A stretch of DNA of 64,000 nucleotides from Streptomonospora wellingtoniae (GCF_031845375.1 NZ_JAVREK010000008.1:124001-188000); one strand, 5' to 3'; shown: positions 51,916-62,076, numbered from the stretch's first letter. The notes: a model not told the origin generated them from the sequence alone. Translations and numbers: made by a program.

Positions 51916-54906
51916 GTGGATGGTTTCGATTCGAGCGCTGCCCGCGTGGTAGTGGAGAAGTACCTTCCCGAACTCGAATCCGCGGAGACGCGGGAGTTGC
52001 TGGTCGAGGAGGTCGGCGCGTTCCCCGACCCCGCCGGCGTGTCCGAGGACGAGTTCCCGGCTCCCCCCGAGTATGAATCCGCGGCCGACGGTGACGGGCG
52101 GATGCGCGACTACTTCCGCCACTGGGTCCGCTCCTGGTCCGGTGACCTGACCGCCGAGATCGCCGCCTCGCCGCAGGTCTCGCCGGATCACGCGGTGGTG
52201 GCGGACTTCGTCGCCGACCAGACCGACCTGACCGCCGTGCGCATGATGCGGGTCCTGGTCGAGGAACTGTACCGGCGCCGCAGCGCGGGCCTGCTGGCCG
52301 GCGCGACCCCGCAGGAGCGCTACACGGACTTCCGCCGGTGGACCAACAGCCCACAGGGACATCGGGAACTCCTGGAGCGCTACCCGCAGATGTTCCGCAT
52401 GTGCCGCGCCCGGGTGCGCGCGGCCGGAGAGTACCTGGTCCGCATCCTGGGCGAGGTGGACGCCAACCGGAGCCTGCTCGAACGGGACATGCCCGGCGTG
52501 CACCCCGGCAGCCGGGTCGAGGCGCTGCGCCTGGGCAAGGGCGACACGCACAACGGCGGCCTCTCGGTCGCCCAGATCGACTTCGACGACGGCGGCCGGA
52601 TGCTGTACAAGCCGCGGCCGATCGACGCCGAACACGGCTACAACTCCCTCGTCGCCTGGTTGAACGAGCGCATGGGCACCGGGCTGCGCACCGTGACCCT
52701 GATCCCGTGCGGGCCCGGCGGCTTCAGCGAGTACATCTCCACCGGGGGCTTCCCCGGTACCACCGAGGACTACTTCCGCCTGATCGGCCAGCTGGTCGGC
52801 GTGCTGTACCTGGTCAAAGCCGTCGACATCCACTTCGAGAACGTTCTGACGTGCGCCCAGGGCCCGGTCGTGATCGACGCCGAGGCCCTGCTGACGCCGC
52901 GATGGCGCTCTCCGACCGGAGAGGACGGCTCGGCCTGGGGCGCCGCGACGCGCCGTGTCCGCGAGTCGGTCGCGGCCATGGGCGTGCTGCCGATGGTGAT
53001 GCGGCCGCCGGGCACCGACCGCGGCATGGACATCGGGGTGGTCGGCTACGACACCGGCCAGCAGGCGCCCTACCGTTCCCTGCAGTTCCACAATCCCGGT
53101 CGCGACGACATGTCCGCCCGCCTGGTCTCGGCCGAGGCGCCCAACACCAGCGGCAACCCGTCGGCCGGCCAGACCGCCGACCTGCCGCCCGCGGCGCAGC
53201 GCGACACCGTCAAGCAGGAGGTGCGGCGCGTCCTGGAGTTCGCGGCCGCCCACCGGGACGAGGTCGCCGACGCGGTCGAGGAGCGGCTGGCCGACGCCCG
53301 GTTCCGGTACATGAACAACGCCACGGTGTTCTATACGCAGCTGCTGCGGATGACGACCCACCCCGACGCCGTCGCCGACGCGCGGATCAACGCGGCCCTG
53401 CTGCACCGGGTGGCGCTGACCAAGGGCGCGTTCGACGACGTGGGCCGCGAGGAGGTCGCCCAGCTGGCCCAGGGCGACGTCCCGTACTTCACCTACACCG
53501 GGCGGTCCACTGCGCTGAGCGGCCGCGGAGCGACGGTCCGGCCGGAGGCGTTCCAGGAACCGCCCATCGCCACGGTGCGCGAGCGGATCACGGGGCTGGA
53601 CGCCGCCGAGATCGAACGGCAGCTGCACCTGGTCGACCTCTCCTTCGTGAGCCGGCTTCCGCTGGAGGAGGAAACGACCGGCTTCGCGCCGGAGCCGCCT
53701 GCGGCCGCGCCCGCGGCGGTGGGCCGCTCGCGGCTGCTGAAGGAGGCCGAGCGCATCGGCGACGAGCTCGTCGAATCGATGATCGAGGCGGCGGACCCCG
53801 AGCTTCCCGCCACGTGGATCGCGCCGCAGATCGCCACATTGGACGACCTCCAGTGGGGACCCGGCGCGCTGGCGTTCGACCTCTACAGCGGAACGCCGGG
53901 CGTCAGCCTGGTACTGGCCGGGCTCGCCGCCGAAACCGGCCGGTCCACGTACCGCGACGCCGCGCTGCGCGTGATCGGCCCACTCGAAGAGCAGCTGCGC
54001 ACCGGCGCGTTCTCCGGTTTGAAGCTGTCGCCGGGAGCCTTGAGCGGGGTCGCCGGCACCGTCTACGGCCTGGTCGAGGCCAAGCGGCTGCTGGGCATCG
54101 GCGACGGCGTGGGCGCGGGCGACCTGGCCGACGTCGTCACCGAGGGGATCGACTCCTGCACCGAGCCCGATCTGGTCGCCGGGACCGCCGGCGCCCTGGC
54201 CGTGTGCCTGTCGCTGTACCGCCGGACGAGCGGCGAGGGCCAGCGCGAGCGGGTGGTGGCCGCCGCGCACCGCGCCGCCGAAGCGGAGCTGAGCCTGCTC
54301 TCCAGTGCCGGGCCCGAGGGGCGGGCCACCGACTACACCGGCTATGCCCACGGTGCCATGGGCATCGCGCCCCGGCTGCTGGAGTACGCCGATGTGTTCG
54401 GCGACGAGAGGGCCCGCGACGCGGCCCTGCGGATGGTCGGCGCCGTCTTCGCCGCCCGCGATCCGCGGGACGACGACTGGCCTCGGACCTGGGACTCCGC
54501 GACCCGATCCTACGCCTGGTGCCACGGTGCGCCCGGCATGCTCCTCGGGGCGCTGGAGACGGCCCGGCGCGCCCCGGAGGCCGTCCCCGAGGACGGGCTC
54601 GCCCGTCTGGCCGAGCTGACGCTGCAGCGCGGATTCGGCAACAACCCCACCTACTGCCACGGCGACCTGGGCAACGCGGAGATCGTGCTGCTGGCCGCCC
54701 GGGAGTTCCCGGACCTCATCCCGCCGCGGCTCGCCGACGGCCTGTACGAACGCCTCTTCGACGCGGTCGTCGAGCGGTACCCGTCGCGCTGGGACACCAA
54801 GTACGCCTACAGCAACAGCCTGATGCTGGGCCGGCCGGGATTCGCCTGGTCGATCCTGCGCCACCTCTCCCCGCAGACCTATCCCTGTGTGCTGCGGCTG
54901 GACTGA
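51916..54906 (+). CDS. lanM1: Class II lanthipeptide synthetase LanM1 (alpha peptide)
   Basis: A 996-residue bifunctional enzyme that phosphorylates and eliminates Ser/Thr of the precursor, then cyclises. The N-terminal two thirds is the DUF4135 kinase-like dehydratase (KGDTHNGGLSVAQIDFDDGG, LYKPRPID, KAVDIHFENVL, VVIDAEALL). The C-terminal LanC-like cyclase carries the zinc ligands in YAWCHGAPGML and NPTYCHGDLGN. GTG 51916 has GAGGAG ten bases upstream. It lies between the two precursor genes; adjacency suggests it acts on LanA1. Confidence 0.95.
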   Translation: MDGFDSSAARVVVEKYLPELESAETRELLVEEVGAFPDPAGVSEDEFPAPPEYESAADGDGRMRDYFRHWVRSWSGDLTAEIAASPQVSPDHAVVADFVADQTDLTAVRMMRVLVEELYRRRSAGLLAGATPQERYTDFRRWTNSPQGHRELLERYPQMFRMCRARVRAAGEYLVRILGEVDANRSLLERDMPGVHPGSRVEALRLGKGDTHNGGLSVAQIDFDDGGRMLYKPRPIDAEHGYNSLVAWLNERMGTGLRTVTLIPCGPGGFSEYISTGGFPGTTEDYFRLIGQLVGVLYLVKAVDIHFENVLTCAQGPVVIDAEALLTPRWRSPTGEDGSAWGAATRRVRESVAAMGVLPMVMRPPGTDRGMDIGVVGYDTGQQAPYRSLQFHNPGRDDMSARLVSAEAPNTSGNPSAGQTADLPPAAQRDTVKQEVRRVLEFAAAHRDEVADAVEERLADARFRYMNNATVFYTQLLRMTTHPDAVADARINAALLHRVALTKGAFDDVGREEVAQLAQGDVPYFTYTGRSTALSGRGATVRPEAFQEPPIATVRERITGLDAAEIERQLHLVDLSFVSRLPLEEETTGFAPEPPAAAPAAVGRSRLLKEAERIGDELVESMIEAADPELPATWIAPQIATLDDLQWGPGALAFDLYSGTPGVSLVLAGLAAETGRSTYRDAALRVIGPLEEQLRTGAFSGLKLSPGALSGVAGTVYGLVEAKRLLGIGDGVGAGDLADVVTEGIDSCTEPDLVAGTAGALAVCLSLYRRTSGEGQRERVVAAAHRAAEAELSLLSSAGPEGRATDYTGYAHGAMGIAPRLLEYADVFGDERARDAALRMVGAVFAARDPRDDDWPRTWDSATRSYAWCHGAPGMLLGALETARRAPEAVPEDGLARLAELTLQRGFGNNPTYCHGDLGNAEIVLLAAREFPDLIPPRLADGLYERLFDAVVERYPSRWDTKYAYSNSLMLGRPGFAWSILRHLSPQTYPCVLRLD

Positions 54907-55005
54907 CCTCCCGCTCCGACGCGTCCGCGGCGCCACCCCCGCGCAGCGTCCACGGTCGGGGTTCCGGAATCCCGGGACCCGCACAAGAAAGAGAAAGGAA
55001 CGCCC

Positions 55006-55227
55006 ATGAGCAAGCTGCCGATGGACAAGAGCACCGGGTTCATTCCTGAGGACGAGCTGGTTCAGCTCGCCGAGCCGCCGGAGGACTTCGCCGGAGGCGA
55101 CGTGCAGACCCAGAGCTTCACCACGGCGGTCTGCGCGGGTGTCTCGGCGATCGTGAGCGCGGCGAGCACCATCAGCATCGCGGCCGGCGGCGGATGCCCG
55201 ACGACCGCCTGCACCACCCAGTGCTAA
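55006..55227 (+). CDS. lanA2: Lantibiotic beta precursor peptide (LanA2)
   Basis: A 73-residue class II precursor. The leader ends with the double-glycine site DFAGG (30-31) expected for the C39 protease of LanT. The 42-residue core is rich in Ser/Thr and hydrophobic residues and ends CPTTACTTQC, the CPTT-x-C-T-x-x-C ring system of beta peptides (haloduracin beta, lacticin 3147 A2). Cysteines are at 43, 64, 69 and 73. AGAAAGGA before the ATG fixes the start. A perfect palindrome separates it from lanM2. Confidence 0.93.
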   Translation: MSKLPMDKSTGFIPEDELVQLAEPPEDFAGGDVQTQSFTTAVCAGVSAIVSAASTISIAAGGGCPTTACTTQC

Positions 55228-55240
55228 CACGTCACTGAAC

Positions 55241-55268
55241 GGCGCCCCGGCGGATCCGCCGGGGCGCC
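55241..55268 (+). terminator. 28-base perfect palindrome between lanA2 and lanM2 (attenuator)
   Basis: Positions 55241-55254 are the exact reverse complement of 55255-55268. The stem starts 13 bases after the lanA2 stop. Partial termination would keep precursor in excess of synthetase, as in many lantibiotic operons. Confidence 0.8.
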
Positions 55269-55295
55269 CATGCTGCATTCGGACAGGAGATCCCG

Positions 55296-58121
55296 ATGGC
55301 ATACGGCGCCGGCCCGTTCACCCCTGGGGACGCGGAGCGCACAGTCGACGTGCGCATAGCCGACAAGAGTGGCGTTTTCGGCGGGTTCTACCGGCCGTTC
55401 GTCGACGAGTGCGCGCAGAGACTGCAGCACTGGAGCGAGCAAGGAGAGGAGGGCCGGGCGCCGGCGGTCGACCTGTCGCGCGTCGCTCACTCCGTACTCG
55501 GATCGGTGCTGGACGCGCTGAGCTGGATCGGCGTCCGAACGCTCATCACGGCGTTCCATGCGGCCCGCGCCGACGAGGACCCGCGGCCGGGCTACGCCGA
55601 GTTCCACCAGCGGGTGGGCAGCGAAGAGGGGCGCCGCAGCCTCACGGAGTCCTTCCCCGAGCTGAACCGGCTGCTGCGCCTGGTCGCCCGGCAGCGCATG
55701 GACCAGGTCGAGACCCTTCTGCAGGCGGTCTGGGAGGACCGGGACCTGCTCAGCGAGCGGTTCGGCACCGCCGGGCCCGTGGTCTCGGTGCAGCCGGGCG
55801 CGGGCGACAGCCATCGCGGCGGCCAGACCGTGTGCTGTGTGACGTGGGAGAACGGCGTCACACTGGTGTACAAGCCGCAGACCGGGAGCACGCACGGGCT
55901 GCTGGAGGCCGTCCGCTCCGCGGTCGACCCCGCCGGGGACTTCTTCGGGCCGCTGTGCCCGGACACGGTGGAGCGGCCGCGGCACCTCTGGCAGGAGACG
56001 GCCCGCTACTCCGAACTCCCCGACCGGGACCGGGCGCCGCTGTACTTCCGCCGGTTCGGCCGCTGCGCCGCGCTGCTGGGCATGTTCGGTGCGGGCGACC
56101 TGCACCACGAGAACATCATCGCCACCGCCGAGGGCCCCATGGTCATCGACCTGGAAACCCTGATCAGCCTGCCGAACCCGGCGGTACTCGGCGAGGGGTG
56201 GGAGCTGGCCGCCGACATCGAGGAGTCGATCCTCAGCACCCTGCTCTTCCCGGCCCGCTACCCCTCCGAAGTCATCGACGTCGACGTCTCCGCCCTCGGC
56301 AGCGTGCGAACCGACCACTCGCGGCGGCTGGACACGTTCCTCGTCGTCGATACCGGGACCGACGACATCCGTTTCGACAGCGTCCCCGTCGGGGCACTGC
56401 CCGGGGACAATCTCGCCCGCGTCGGCGGCGAGCAGCTCGATCCCCGGGAGTGGCCCGAGGAGCTGGTCGCCGGCTTCACCGAGGCGCGCGAGCGCCTGCG
56501 GGAGGCCCGCGACCTCATTCTGGAAACGGTGCGCAAATCCGACGGATGGGCGATCCGCCAGCTCATCCGTCCGAGCTTCATCTACTCCCGGTTCCTGGAG
56601 GCGTCCACCCACCCGGCGTATCTGGGCGACAGGTCCGACCGGTTCGCGCTCTTCGACAAGCTGCCGCGCCACTACCGCGGGCTGAAGCGCAGCGTCGCCG
56701 AGGAGGTCTGCGCCGAGGAGGCCGCGGCGCTGCTCGACCTGGACATCCCCTTCTTCGAGGTCGAATGCGACTCCCGGACGCTGCAGTGCAACGGCGGTCG
56801 GGAAGAGGTGCCCAACGCCGTGGTGGCCTCGCCCCGGGAGGCCGGCCTCGACCGGATCGAGGGCTTCTTCCGCCGTCCGGCCGAGCGCGATCCGGCCTAC
56901 ATCCGCTACGCCCTCGACACCTCGGTGGACGACGTGTGGGAATCGTCCGCCGCGCACCGGAGCGGCCCCGGCGCTCGGGTGCGCCCCTATGCGCTCACGG
57001 ATCCGCGCGAGCTCGCCGAGACCGCGCAGCACCTCTGCCTCGGCGGTCCGCAGCGGCCGACCTGGCTGATGCCCCGGGTGGCGGGGGAGGGGATGCGGTT
57101 GGACGCCGTCAACGCCGTCCTCTACGAAGGCGGCGGCCTCCTGCTGCACCTGGCCCGGCTCCAGGCGCAGGGTCTGGCCGACGGTGTCGACATCGCCGCG
57201 GTGCTGGCCACCGCCGCCCCCAAGGACCTGCCCAGCGCGGCAGCGCCCATCGGCCTGTCCCCGTTCACCGGAAATCTGTCCAACCGGGTGACCGCCCTGG
57301 AGCTGGCCGGGGTGTCCGCAGCCGATCCCGCCGACGCACCCGCGGTGCACGTCGACACCGACCGGATGCCCGCCGCCGCGGACCTCTCCGCCGCGGACCT
57401 GGACTACCTCAACGGGTTCGGCGGCTATCTCGTCTACCTCGCCGAGTATGAGGATCCCGAGGGGCCGCGGCCCGTCGGCTTGGAGGCCGAGGCCCTCGTT
57501 CGCCGACTGGTCGAGGTCGACGGCACGCCCGGCGAGCACGACGGCGAGGAGCTGGGCCTGGCGCACGGCCGCTTCGGCCGGATGGCCGCGCTCAGCGCCG
57601 GTGTGGACGCCGGAGCCGACCCCGGCGGACGCGCCCGCGACCACCTGGAGGCCTTCGCCGACGCCTATCTGCGGCACCGGTGGCGCGACGACGTCCTCGC
57701 GAGCCCCGCCGATGCGGCCGGATGGTGCAAGGGCTACGCCGGGGTGGCCTTCGCCGCCACCAAGGTCCTGGGCGCGCTCGGCCGCACACCCGGCGACATC
57801 CGCGAGGCCGTCGCCCCGGAGGTCGAGCACATCGCGGAAGGGCCGCTCTCCGGCGACATCAGCCTGTGCCACGGCGCCGCCGGGCGGACGGCGATGCTGT
57901 GCTGGCTCGCCGAGCGCCTTGACTGGCCGCAGCTGCGGGAGCGGGCGCGCGATCTGGACACCCGCTTCCTCGAACGCCACGCCGAGGGCGGGTGGTCCTG
58001 CGGCGTGGGCTCGACCGCCAGCCTGCTCTCGTTCCACCTGGGTCTGTCCGGATGGCACTACAGCCGGCTCATGCTCCAGGACCCGGCCGTGCGCCTTCCG
58101 CTTTGCCTGGGCGGGCGCTGA
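55296..58121 (+). CDS. lanM2: Class II lanthipeptide synthetase LanM2 (beta peptide)
   Basis: A 941-residue LanM with the same two-part layout as LanM1 but clearly different in sequence. Dehydratase motifs: GAGDSHRGGQTVCCVTWENG, LVYKPQTG, GDLHHENII and MVIDLETLI. Cyclase zinc ligands: AGWCKGYAGV and SLCHGAAGR. It follows lanA2 directly, so it should modify the beta peptide. ACAGGAGA precedes the ATG. Its stop overlaps the lanT start (TGATG). Confidence 0.95.
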   Translation: MAYGAGPFTPGDAERTVDVRIADKSGVFGGFYRPFVDECAQRLQHWSEQGEEGRAPAVDLSRVAHSVLGSVLDALSWIGVRTLITAFHAARADEDPRPGYAEFHQRVGSEEGRRSLTESFPELNRLLRLVARQRMDQVETLLQAVWEDRDLLSERFGTAGPVVSVQPGAGDSHRGGQTVCCVTWENGVTLVYKPQTGSTHGLLEAVRSAVDPAGDFFGPLCPDTVERPRHLWQETARYSELPDRDRAPLYFRRFGRCAALLGMFGAGDLHHENIIATAEGPMVIDLETLISLPNPAVLGEGWELAADIEESILSTLLFPARYPSEVIDVDVSALGSVRTDHSRRLDTFLVVDTGTDDIRFDSVPVGALPGDNLARVGGEQLDPREWPEELVAGFTEARERLREARDLILETVRKSDGWAIRQLIRPSFIYSRFLEASTHPAYLGDRSDRFALFDKLPRHYRGLKRSVAEEVCAEEAAALLDLDIPFFEVECDSRTLQCNGGREEVPNAVVASPREAGLDRIEGFFRRPAERDPAYIRYALDTSVDDVWESSAAHRSGPGARVRPYALTDPRELAETAQHLCLGGPQRPTWLMPRVAGEGMRLDAVNAVLYEGGGLLLHLARLQAQGLADGVDIAAVLATAAPKDLPSAAAPIGLSPFTGNLSNRVTALELAGVSAADPADAPAVHVDTDRMPAAADLSAADLDYLNGFGGYLVYLAEYEDPEGPRPVGLEAEALVRRLVEVDGTPGEHDGEELGLAHGRFGRMAALSAGVDAGADPGGRARDHLEAFADAYLRHRWRDDVLASPADAAGWCKGYAGVAFAATKVLGALGRTPGDIREAVAPEVEHIAEGPLSGDISLCHGAAGRTAMLCWLAERLDWPQLRERARDLDTRFLERHAEGGWSCGVGSTASLLSFHLGLSGWHYSRLMLQDPAVRLPLCLGGR

Positions 58122-60274
58122 TGGGGATGCGGGTGCGCCGGGTCCGGGAGGTCCAGCAGTTCTCCCAGACCGAGTGCGGGCTGTGCTGCATCGCGATGGT
58201 GCTGTCGGCCTACGGGTCGCGCAACACGGTGGCGAACCTGCGCCGCTCCCACGAGACCGGCCGCGACGGGCTGTCCATGCGCGACGTCGTGGAGATCCTG
58301 CGCGACCACGGCATGGGAGTGCGGACGTTCCGCGCCGGGCGCGGCCGCCTGGCCCAGCTGACCCTGCCGCTGATCGCCTACTGGGACGACAGCCACCTCG
58401 TCGTCGTCGAGAAGATCTCCGCGCGCGGTATCACCGTGGTCGACCCCGCCGGCGGCCGGCGCCGCTACTCCGCCGAGGAGTTCGACGAGCACTACAGCGG
58501 CATCGTCATGGAGCCGACGCCCGCCGAGGGCTACCGGCCCGCCCGCCACCGCGAGCCCAGCATGTGGTGGACGTTCCTGCGTACCACCGCCGGCGCGAAG
58601 TGGCCGCTGGGCGGCGCCTTCCTGACGTCGCTGGCGCTGTACTCGTTCACCCTGGGCGTGCCGATCGCCGTGCAGTACGCGATCAACAGCCGGGGCTCCT
58701 TCGTCACCGAGACTCCGGCGGCGCTGCTGCTGACGGCCTTCGCCGTGCCGATGCTGGCGTTCCTGCTGTTCTCGGCCGTGCGGACACTGTGCCTGGCCTC
58801 GGTCATCCGCCGCCTCGGCGAGGCGATGATGGCCAAGACCTTCCGCAAACTGCTGTCGCTGCCCTACAAGTACTTCTCCAGCCGCTCCCAGGGCGAGCTG
58901 ATGTACCGGCTGTCGAGCATCGCCTCGGTGCGCGACATGATCTCCAACCAGATCTCGGCGACCCTCCTCGACATCGGCAGCCTGGCCGTCGCCCTGGGCT
59001 ACATCTTCTACCGGTCGTCGCTGCTGGGGGCGGCGACCGTTGCCGTGCTGGCGATGATGGTCCTCATCGCCGTGAGCACCTACCGCCCGATCCGCCAGAC
59101 CACCGACCGCGAGATCAGCGCGACGGCCGAGTCCACCGCGATCCAGCTGGAGGCCATGTCGGCCGTCGAGACCCTGAAGGTCTCGGGCATGACCGACTCG
59201 TTCCTGGGCAACTGGCGCACCGTCTACGCCAAGGCGATGCGCCAGACCTGGCGGCGGATCGTACTGCAAGGGATGGCCACCAGCGGCTACGGCGTCTTCC
59301 AGATGTTCGGGCCGCTGCTGGTGCTGACGTTCGGGCTTTGGCTGGTGTCCCAGGGGCGCCTCGACATCGGCTCGGCCGTGGCCGTGCAGACCCTCGCGGC
59401 CACCAGCCTGTCCACGGTCATGTCGCTGTCCTCGGCGTTCAACCAGCTCATCACCGCCAACGCCCAGGTGTCGCGGATCGGCGACATCGTCAACCAGCCG
59501 TCCGGCGAAGACGTGTTCGGGGACACGCCCGTCGAGATCCGCGGCGGCGTGTCGGTGCGCGGCGTCGGTTTCACCTACCCCGGCGCGCGCACGCCGGTGC
59601 TGGAGGAGGTGTCCTTCGACGCCCCGGCCGGTTCGTGCGTCGCCATCGTCGGAGGCACGGGCTCCGGCAAGAGCACGCTGGGCAAGCTCCTGATGGGCCT
59701 CTACCCGGCGGAGTCGGGTGCGATCAGCTTCGACGGGGTGCCGATCGGCGAGATCGCCGCCGAGTCCTTCTACCGCGGCGTGGCCTACGTGCCCCAGGAG
59801 ATCGTGCTGAGCAACCGGAGCATCGCCGACAACATCCGGTTCGGGCTGCCCGACGCGGACCTGGAGGACGTGCGCGAGGCCGCGCGCCAGGCCAACGTCG
59901 ACGAGGACATCGCGGCCATGTCGCTGGGCTACCACACCCAGGTCCGCGAGATGGGCAACACGCTCTCCGGCGGCCAGCGGCAGCGCATCGCGATCGCCCG
60001 CGCGCTGGCGCGCAAGCCCCGGGTGCTCGTCCTGGACGAGGCGACCAACTCCCTTGACACCGTGACCGAGTCCCGCATCGCGGCGACCCTCGACGACCTC
60101 AGCTGCACCCGGATCATCATCGCCCACCGGCTGTCCACGATCGCCGCCGCCGACCTCGTCGTGGTCATGGACCGGGGCCGGGTGGTCCAGATCGGTACGC
60201 ACGAGGAGTTGGCGTCCGGTCCCGGACGGTATTCGGATCTTGTGCGGTCCCAGGAGCTTCTGCGGTCGGTCTGA
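58121..60274 (+). CDS. lanT: Lantibiotic ABC transporter with C39 peptidase domain (LanT)
   Basis: A 717-residue exporter that cleaves the leaders and exports both peptides. The N-terminal C39 domain has Cys19 (FSQTECGLCCIAMV), His92 (DDSHLVVVE) and Asp108 (VVDPAGG). Six membrane helices follow (about 150-430), then an ATPase with GGTGSGKSTLG, LSGGQRQRIAIARAL and VLVLDEATNSLD. It is translationally coupled to lanM2. No LanP-type protease is seen, so any further trimming of the beta peptide must use another enzyme. Confidence 0.95.
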   Translation: MGMRVRRVREVQQFSQTECGLCCIAMVLSAYGSRNTVANLRRSHETGRDGLSMRDVVEILRDHGMGVRTFRAGRGRLAQLTLPLIAYWDDSHLVVVEKISARGITVVDPAGGRRRYSAEEFDEHYSGIVMEPTPAEGYRPARHREPSMWWTFLRTTAGAKWPLGGAFLTSLALYSFTLGVPIAVQYAINSRGSFVTETPAALLLTAFAVPMLAFLLFSAVRTLCLASVIRRLGEAMMAKTFRKLLSLPYKYFSSRSQGELMYRLSSIASVRDMISNQISATLLDIGSLAVALGYIFYRSSLLGAATVAVLAMMVLIAVSTYRPIRQTTDREISATAESTAIQLEAMSAVETLKVSGMTDSFLGNWRTVYAKAMRQTWRRIVLQGMATSGYGVFQMFGPLLVLTFGLWLVSQGRLDIGSAVAVQTLAATSLSTVMSLSSAFNQLITANAQVSRIGDIVNQPSGEDVFGDTPVEIRGGVSVRGVGFTYPGARTPVLEEVSFDAPAGSCVAIVGGTGSGKSTLGKLLMGLYPAESGAISFDGVPIGEIAAESFYRGVAYVPQEIVLSNRSIADNIRFGLPDADLEDVREAARQANVDEDIAAMSLGYHTQVREMGNTLSGGQRQRIAIARALARKPRVLVLDEATNSLDTVTESRIAATLDDLSCTRIIIAHRLSTIAAADLVVVMDRGRVVQIGTHEELASGPGRYSDLVRSQELLRSV

Positions 60275-60341
60275 GGCGGTTCGGGGGGTTCGGGGCGGTT
60301 CGCGGGAAGACACGGTACGGACGAACGGAGGAATCTCCGAG

Positions 60342-61256
60342 TTGTACGAAGAAGAGGCGGTCATCTCCGCCCGAGGGCTCTCCAAGCGCTACGGGTCGGT
60401 GGAGGCGGTCGCCGACGTGACCTTCGACGCCGCCCGCGGCCGGGTCGTGGGCTTCCTCGGCCCCAACGGGGCCGGCAAGACGACGACGCTGCGTATGCTG
60501 CTGGGGCTGGTGCGCCCCTCCTCGGGGCAGGCCCGCGTGCTCGGCTCGCCCTACCGCGAACTGCACCGTCCGCTGCGCCGCGTCGGTGTCTCCGTCGAGG
60601 CCGACGCCTTCGTCGGCGGGCGCACCGGGCGCAACCACCTCCGCTGCTACGCCGGGCTCGCCGGGTGCGGCCGGCGACGCGTCGATGAACTGCTGGAGCT
60701 GGTTGACCTGCGCGGCGCGGCCGACCGCGCCGTGCGCGGCTACTCCACCGGCATGAAGCGGCGGCTGTCGGTGGCCACCGCACTTCTGGGCGACCCCGAC
60801 GCGCTGATCCTCGACGAACCCGCCAACGGCCTCGACCCCGACGGAATCATCTGGCTGCGCGGACTGCTGCGGGACTTCGCCGAGCAGGGCAGGACGGTGC
60901 TCCTGTCCAGCCACCTGCTCGACGAGATGCAGAAGATCGTCGACGACGTCCTGCTGGTCAACCGCGGGCGCGTGCTGCACGCCGGACCGCTGGACCGACT
61001 GCTGGGCGCCGAGGCGTGCCTGGTCCGCTCGGCAGCCGGACGGCAGGATGCCGTGCGGGGCGTCGTCGAGGCGCACGGCCACGACCGCCTGCCGCTGGCC
61101 GACGGCCGCCTGTGGGTGGGAGCGCCCCCCCGGGAAGTCCGCACCGCGCTGGAGGCCCAGGAGGACACGGCCGGGCCCGTGCACGTGGAGCCGTGCACCT
61201 TGGAGAGCGAGTTCATGCGCCTGACCAGGAACGACCGCGAGGAGGTCGCGCTGTGA
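60342..61256 (+). CDS. lanF: ABC transporter ATPase, lantibiotic immunity (LanF-like)
   Basis: A 304-residue ATPase of the LanF/bacitracin-resistance class. It has Walker A GPNGAGKTTTLRML, signature YSTGMKRRLSVATALL, Walker B LILDEPANGLD and H-loop LSSHLLDEM. TTG 60342 is the start; GGAGGA lies nine bases upstream and the region before it is not conserved. It pairs with the permease that follows and would remove peptide from the producer's membrane. Confidence 0.88.
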   Translation: MYEEEAVISARGLSKRYGSVEAVADVTFDAARGRVVGFLGPNGAGKTTTLRMLLGLVRPSSGQARVLGSPYRELHRPLRRVGVSVEADAFVGGRTGRNHLRCYAGLAGCGRRRVDELLELVDLRGAADRAVRGYSTGMKRRLSVATALLGDPDALILDEPANGLDPDGIIWLRGLLRDFAEQGRTVLLSSHLLDEMQKIVDDVLLVNRGRVLHAGPLDRLLGAEACLVRSAAGRQDAVRGVVEAHGHDRLPLADGRLWVGAPPREVRTALEAQEDTAGPVHVEPCTLESEFMRLTRNDREEVAL

Positions 61257-62032
61257 CCCAGTTCGCCTCGGAAGTGCGCAAGGTGGCCACCACCTGGACG
61301 TGGTGGGTCGTGCTGCTGGGCATGGTCGCCTACAGTGCCTGCTACACCGCCTTCATGGTGATCGCCTCCCGGCTGGAGCGCAGCCCGCTCGACCTGGGGT
61401 CGGCGGAGTCGGCGGTGATCGTCTACAACATGCCGGTCGCCATCGCCTACGTGTTCCCGCTGGCCATGGGCGTCGTGCTGGTCACGCAGGAGTACCGCTC
61501 CAAGCTCATCTCCCAGACCCTGCTGGCGAACCCGTCGCGCTGGTCGGTCTACGGCGCCAAGGCCGTGACCGGGCTGGCCGTGGGGCTGCTCTACGGCCTC
61601 GTGACCGTGCTGGCGTGCACCGGCGCCGCCGGGGGGCTGCTGGCCGCCATGGGCGAACCCGCCTACCTGGGGTCGGGGCCGGTCCTTCAGGCGGTGCTGG
61701 GCAGCGTCGCCGTGCTCACGCTGTGGGGCCTGATCGGGGTGGGTGTCGGTGCGCTCATCCGCAACCAGCTCGTCGCCGTGGTCGGCGTGGTCGTGCTGAC
61801 CCAGTTCATCGAGCCCGTCTTCCGGCTGGCCGGGACCGGCCTGGGCGGCGACGACGTCACCTGGCTGCTGCCCGGCGGAGCCGGGGACGCCGCGGCCGGC
61901 GGGACCGCCCTCAATACGATGACCGGCACGGCCGCCGGAGGCCAGCTGCCCGGCTTCGCGATGCTCGGAGTCTACGCCGCCGTCTTCGGAGCGCTGGGAG
62001 CCTGGCGCTTCGCCCGCTACGAGATCTCCTGA
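61253..62032 (+). CDS. lanE: ABC-2-type permease, lantibiotic immunity (LanE/G-like)
   Basis: A 259-residue membrane protein with six helices (WWVVLLGMVAYSACYTAFM through GFAMLGVYAAVFGALGAW), containing the ABC-2 stretch MGVVLVTQEYRSKLISQTLL. The GTG start overlaps the ATPase stop (GTGA), so the two form a unit. Only one permease is present, where many class II clusters have LanE and LanG. Confidence 0.86.
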   Translation: MTQFASEVRKVATTWTWWVVLLGMVAYSACYTAFMVIASRLERSPLDLGSAESAVIVYNMPVAIAYVFPLAMGVVLVTQEYRSKLISQTLLANPSRWSVYGAKAVTGLAVGLLYGLVTVLACTGAAGGLLAAMGEPAYLGSGPVLQAVLGSVAVLTLWGLIGVGVGALIRNQLVAVVGVVVLTQFIEPVFRLAGTGLGGDDVTWLLPGGAGDAAAGGTALNTMTGTAAGGQLPGFAMLGVYAAVFGALGAWRFARYEIS

Positions 62033-62076
62033 CCACGCCGTCCGGCGCGGCCCGATCGAAGGGAAGTGGATTGCCC

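Noticed and set aside
51559..55302. Very long open frame (over 1200 codons) on the minus strand opposite lanM1
   Set aside because: It is antisense to clear LanM motifs, has a Gly/Arg/Val-rich low-complexity product and no ribosome site. Long antisense frames are expected at this GC content.
58058..60385. Long minus-strand frame opposite lanT
   Set aside because: His/Arg/Gly-rich shadow of the LanT gene; the C39 and ABC motifs are on the plus strand.
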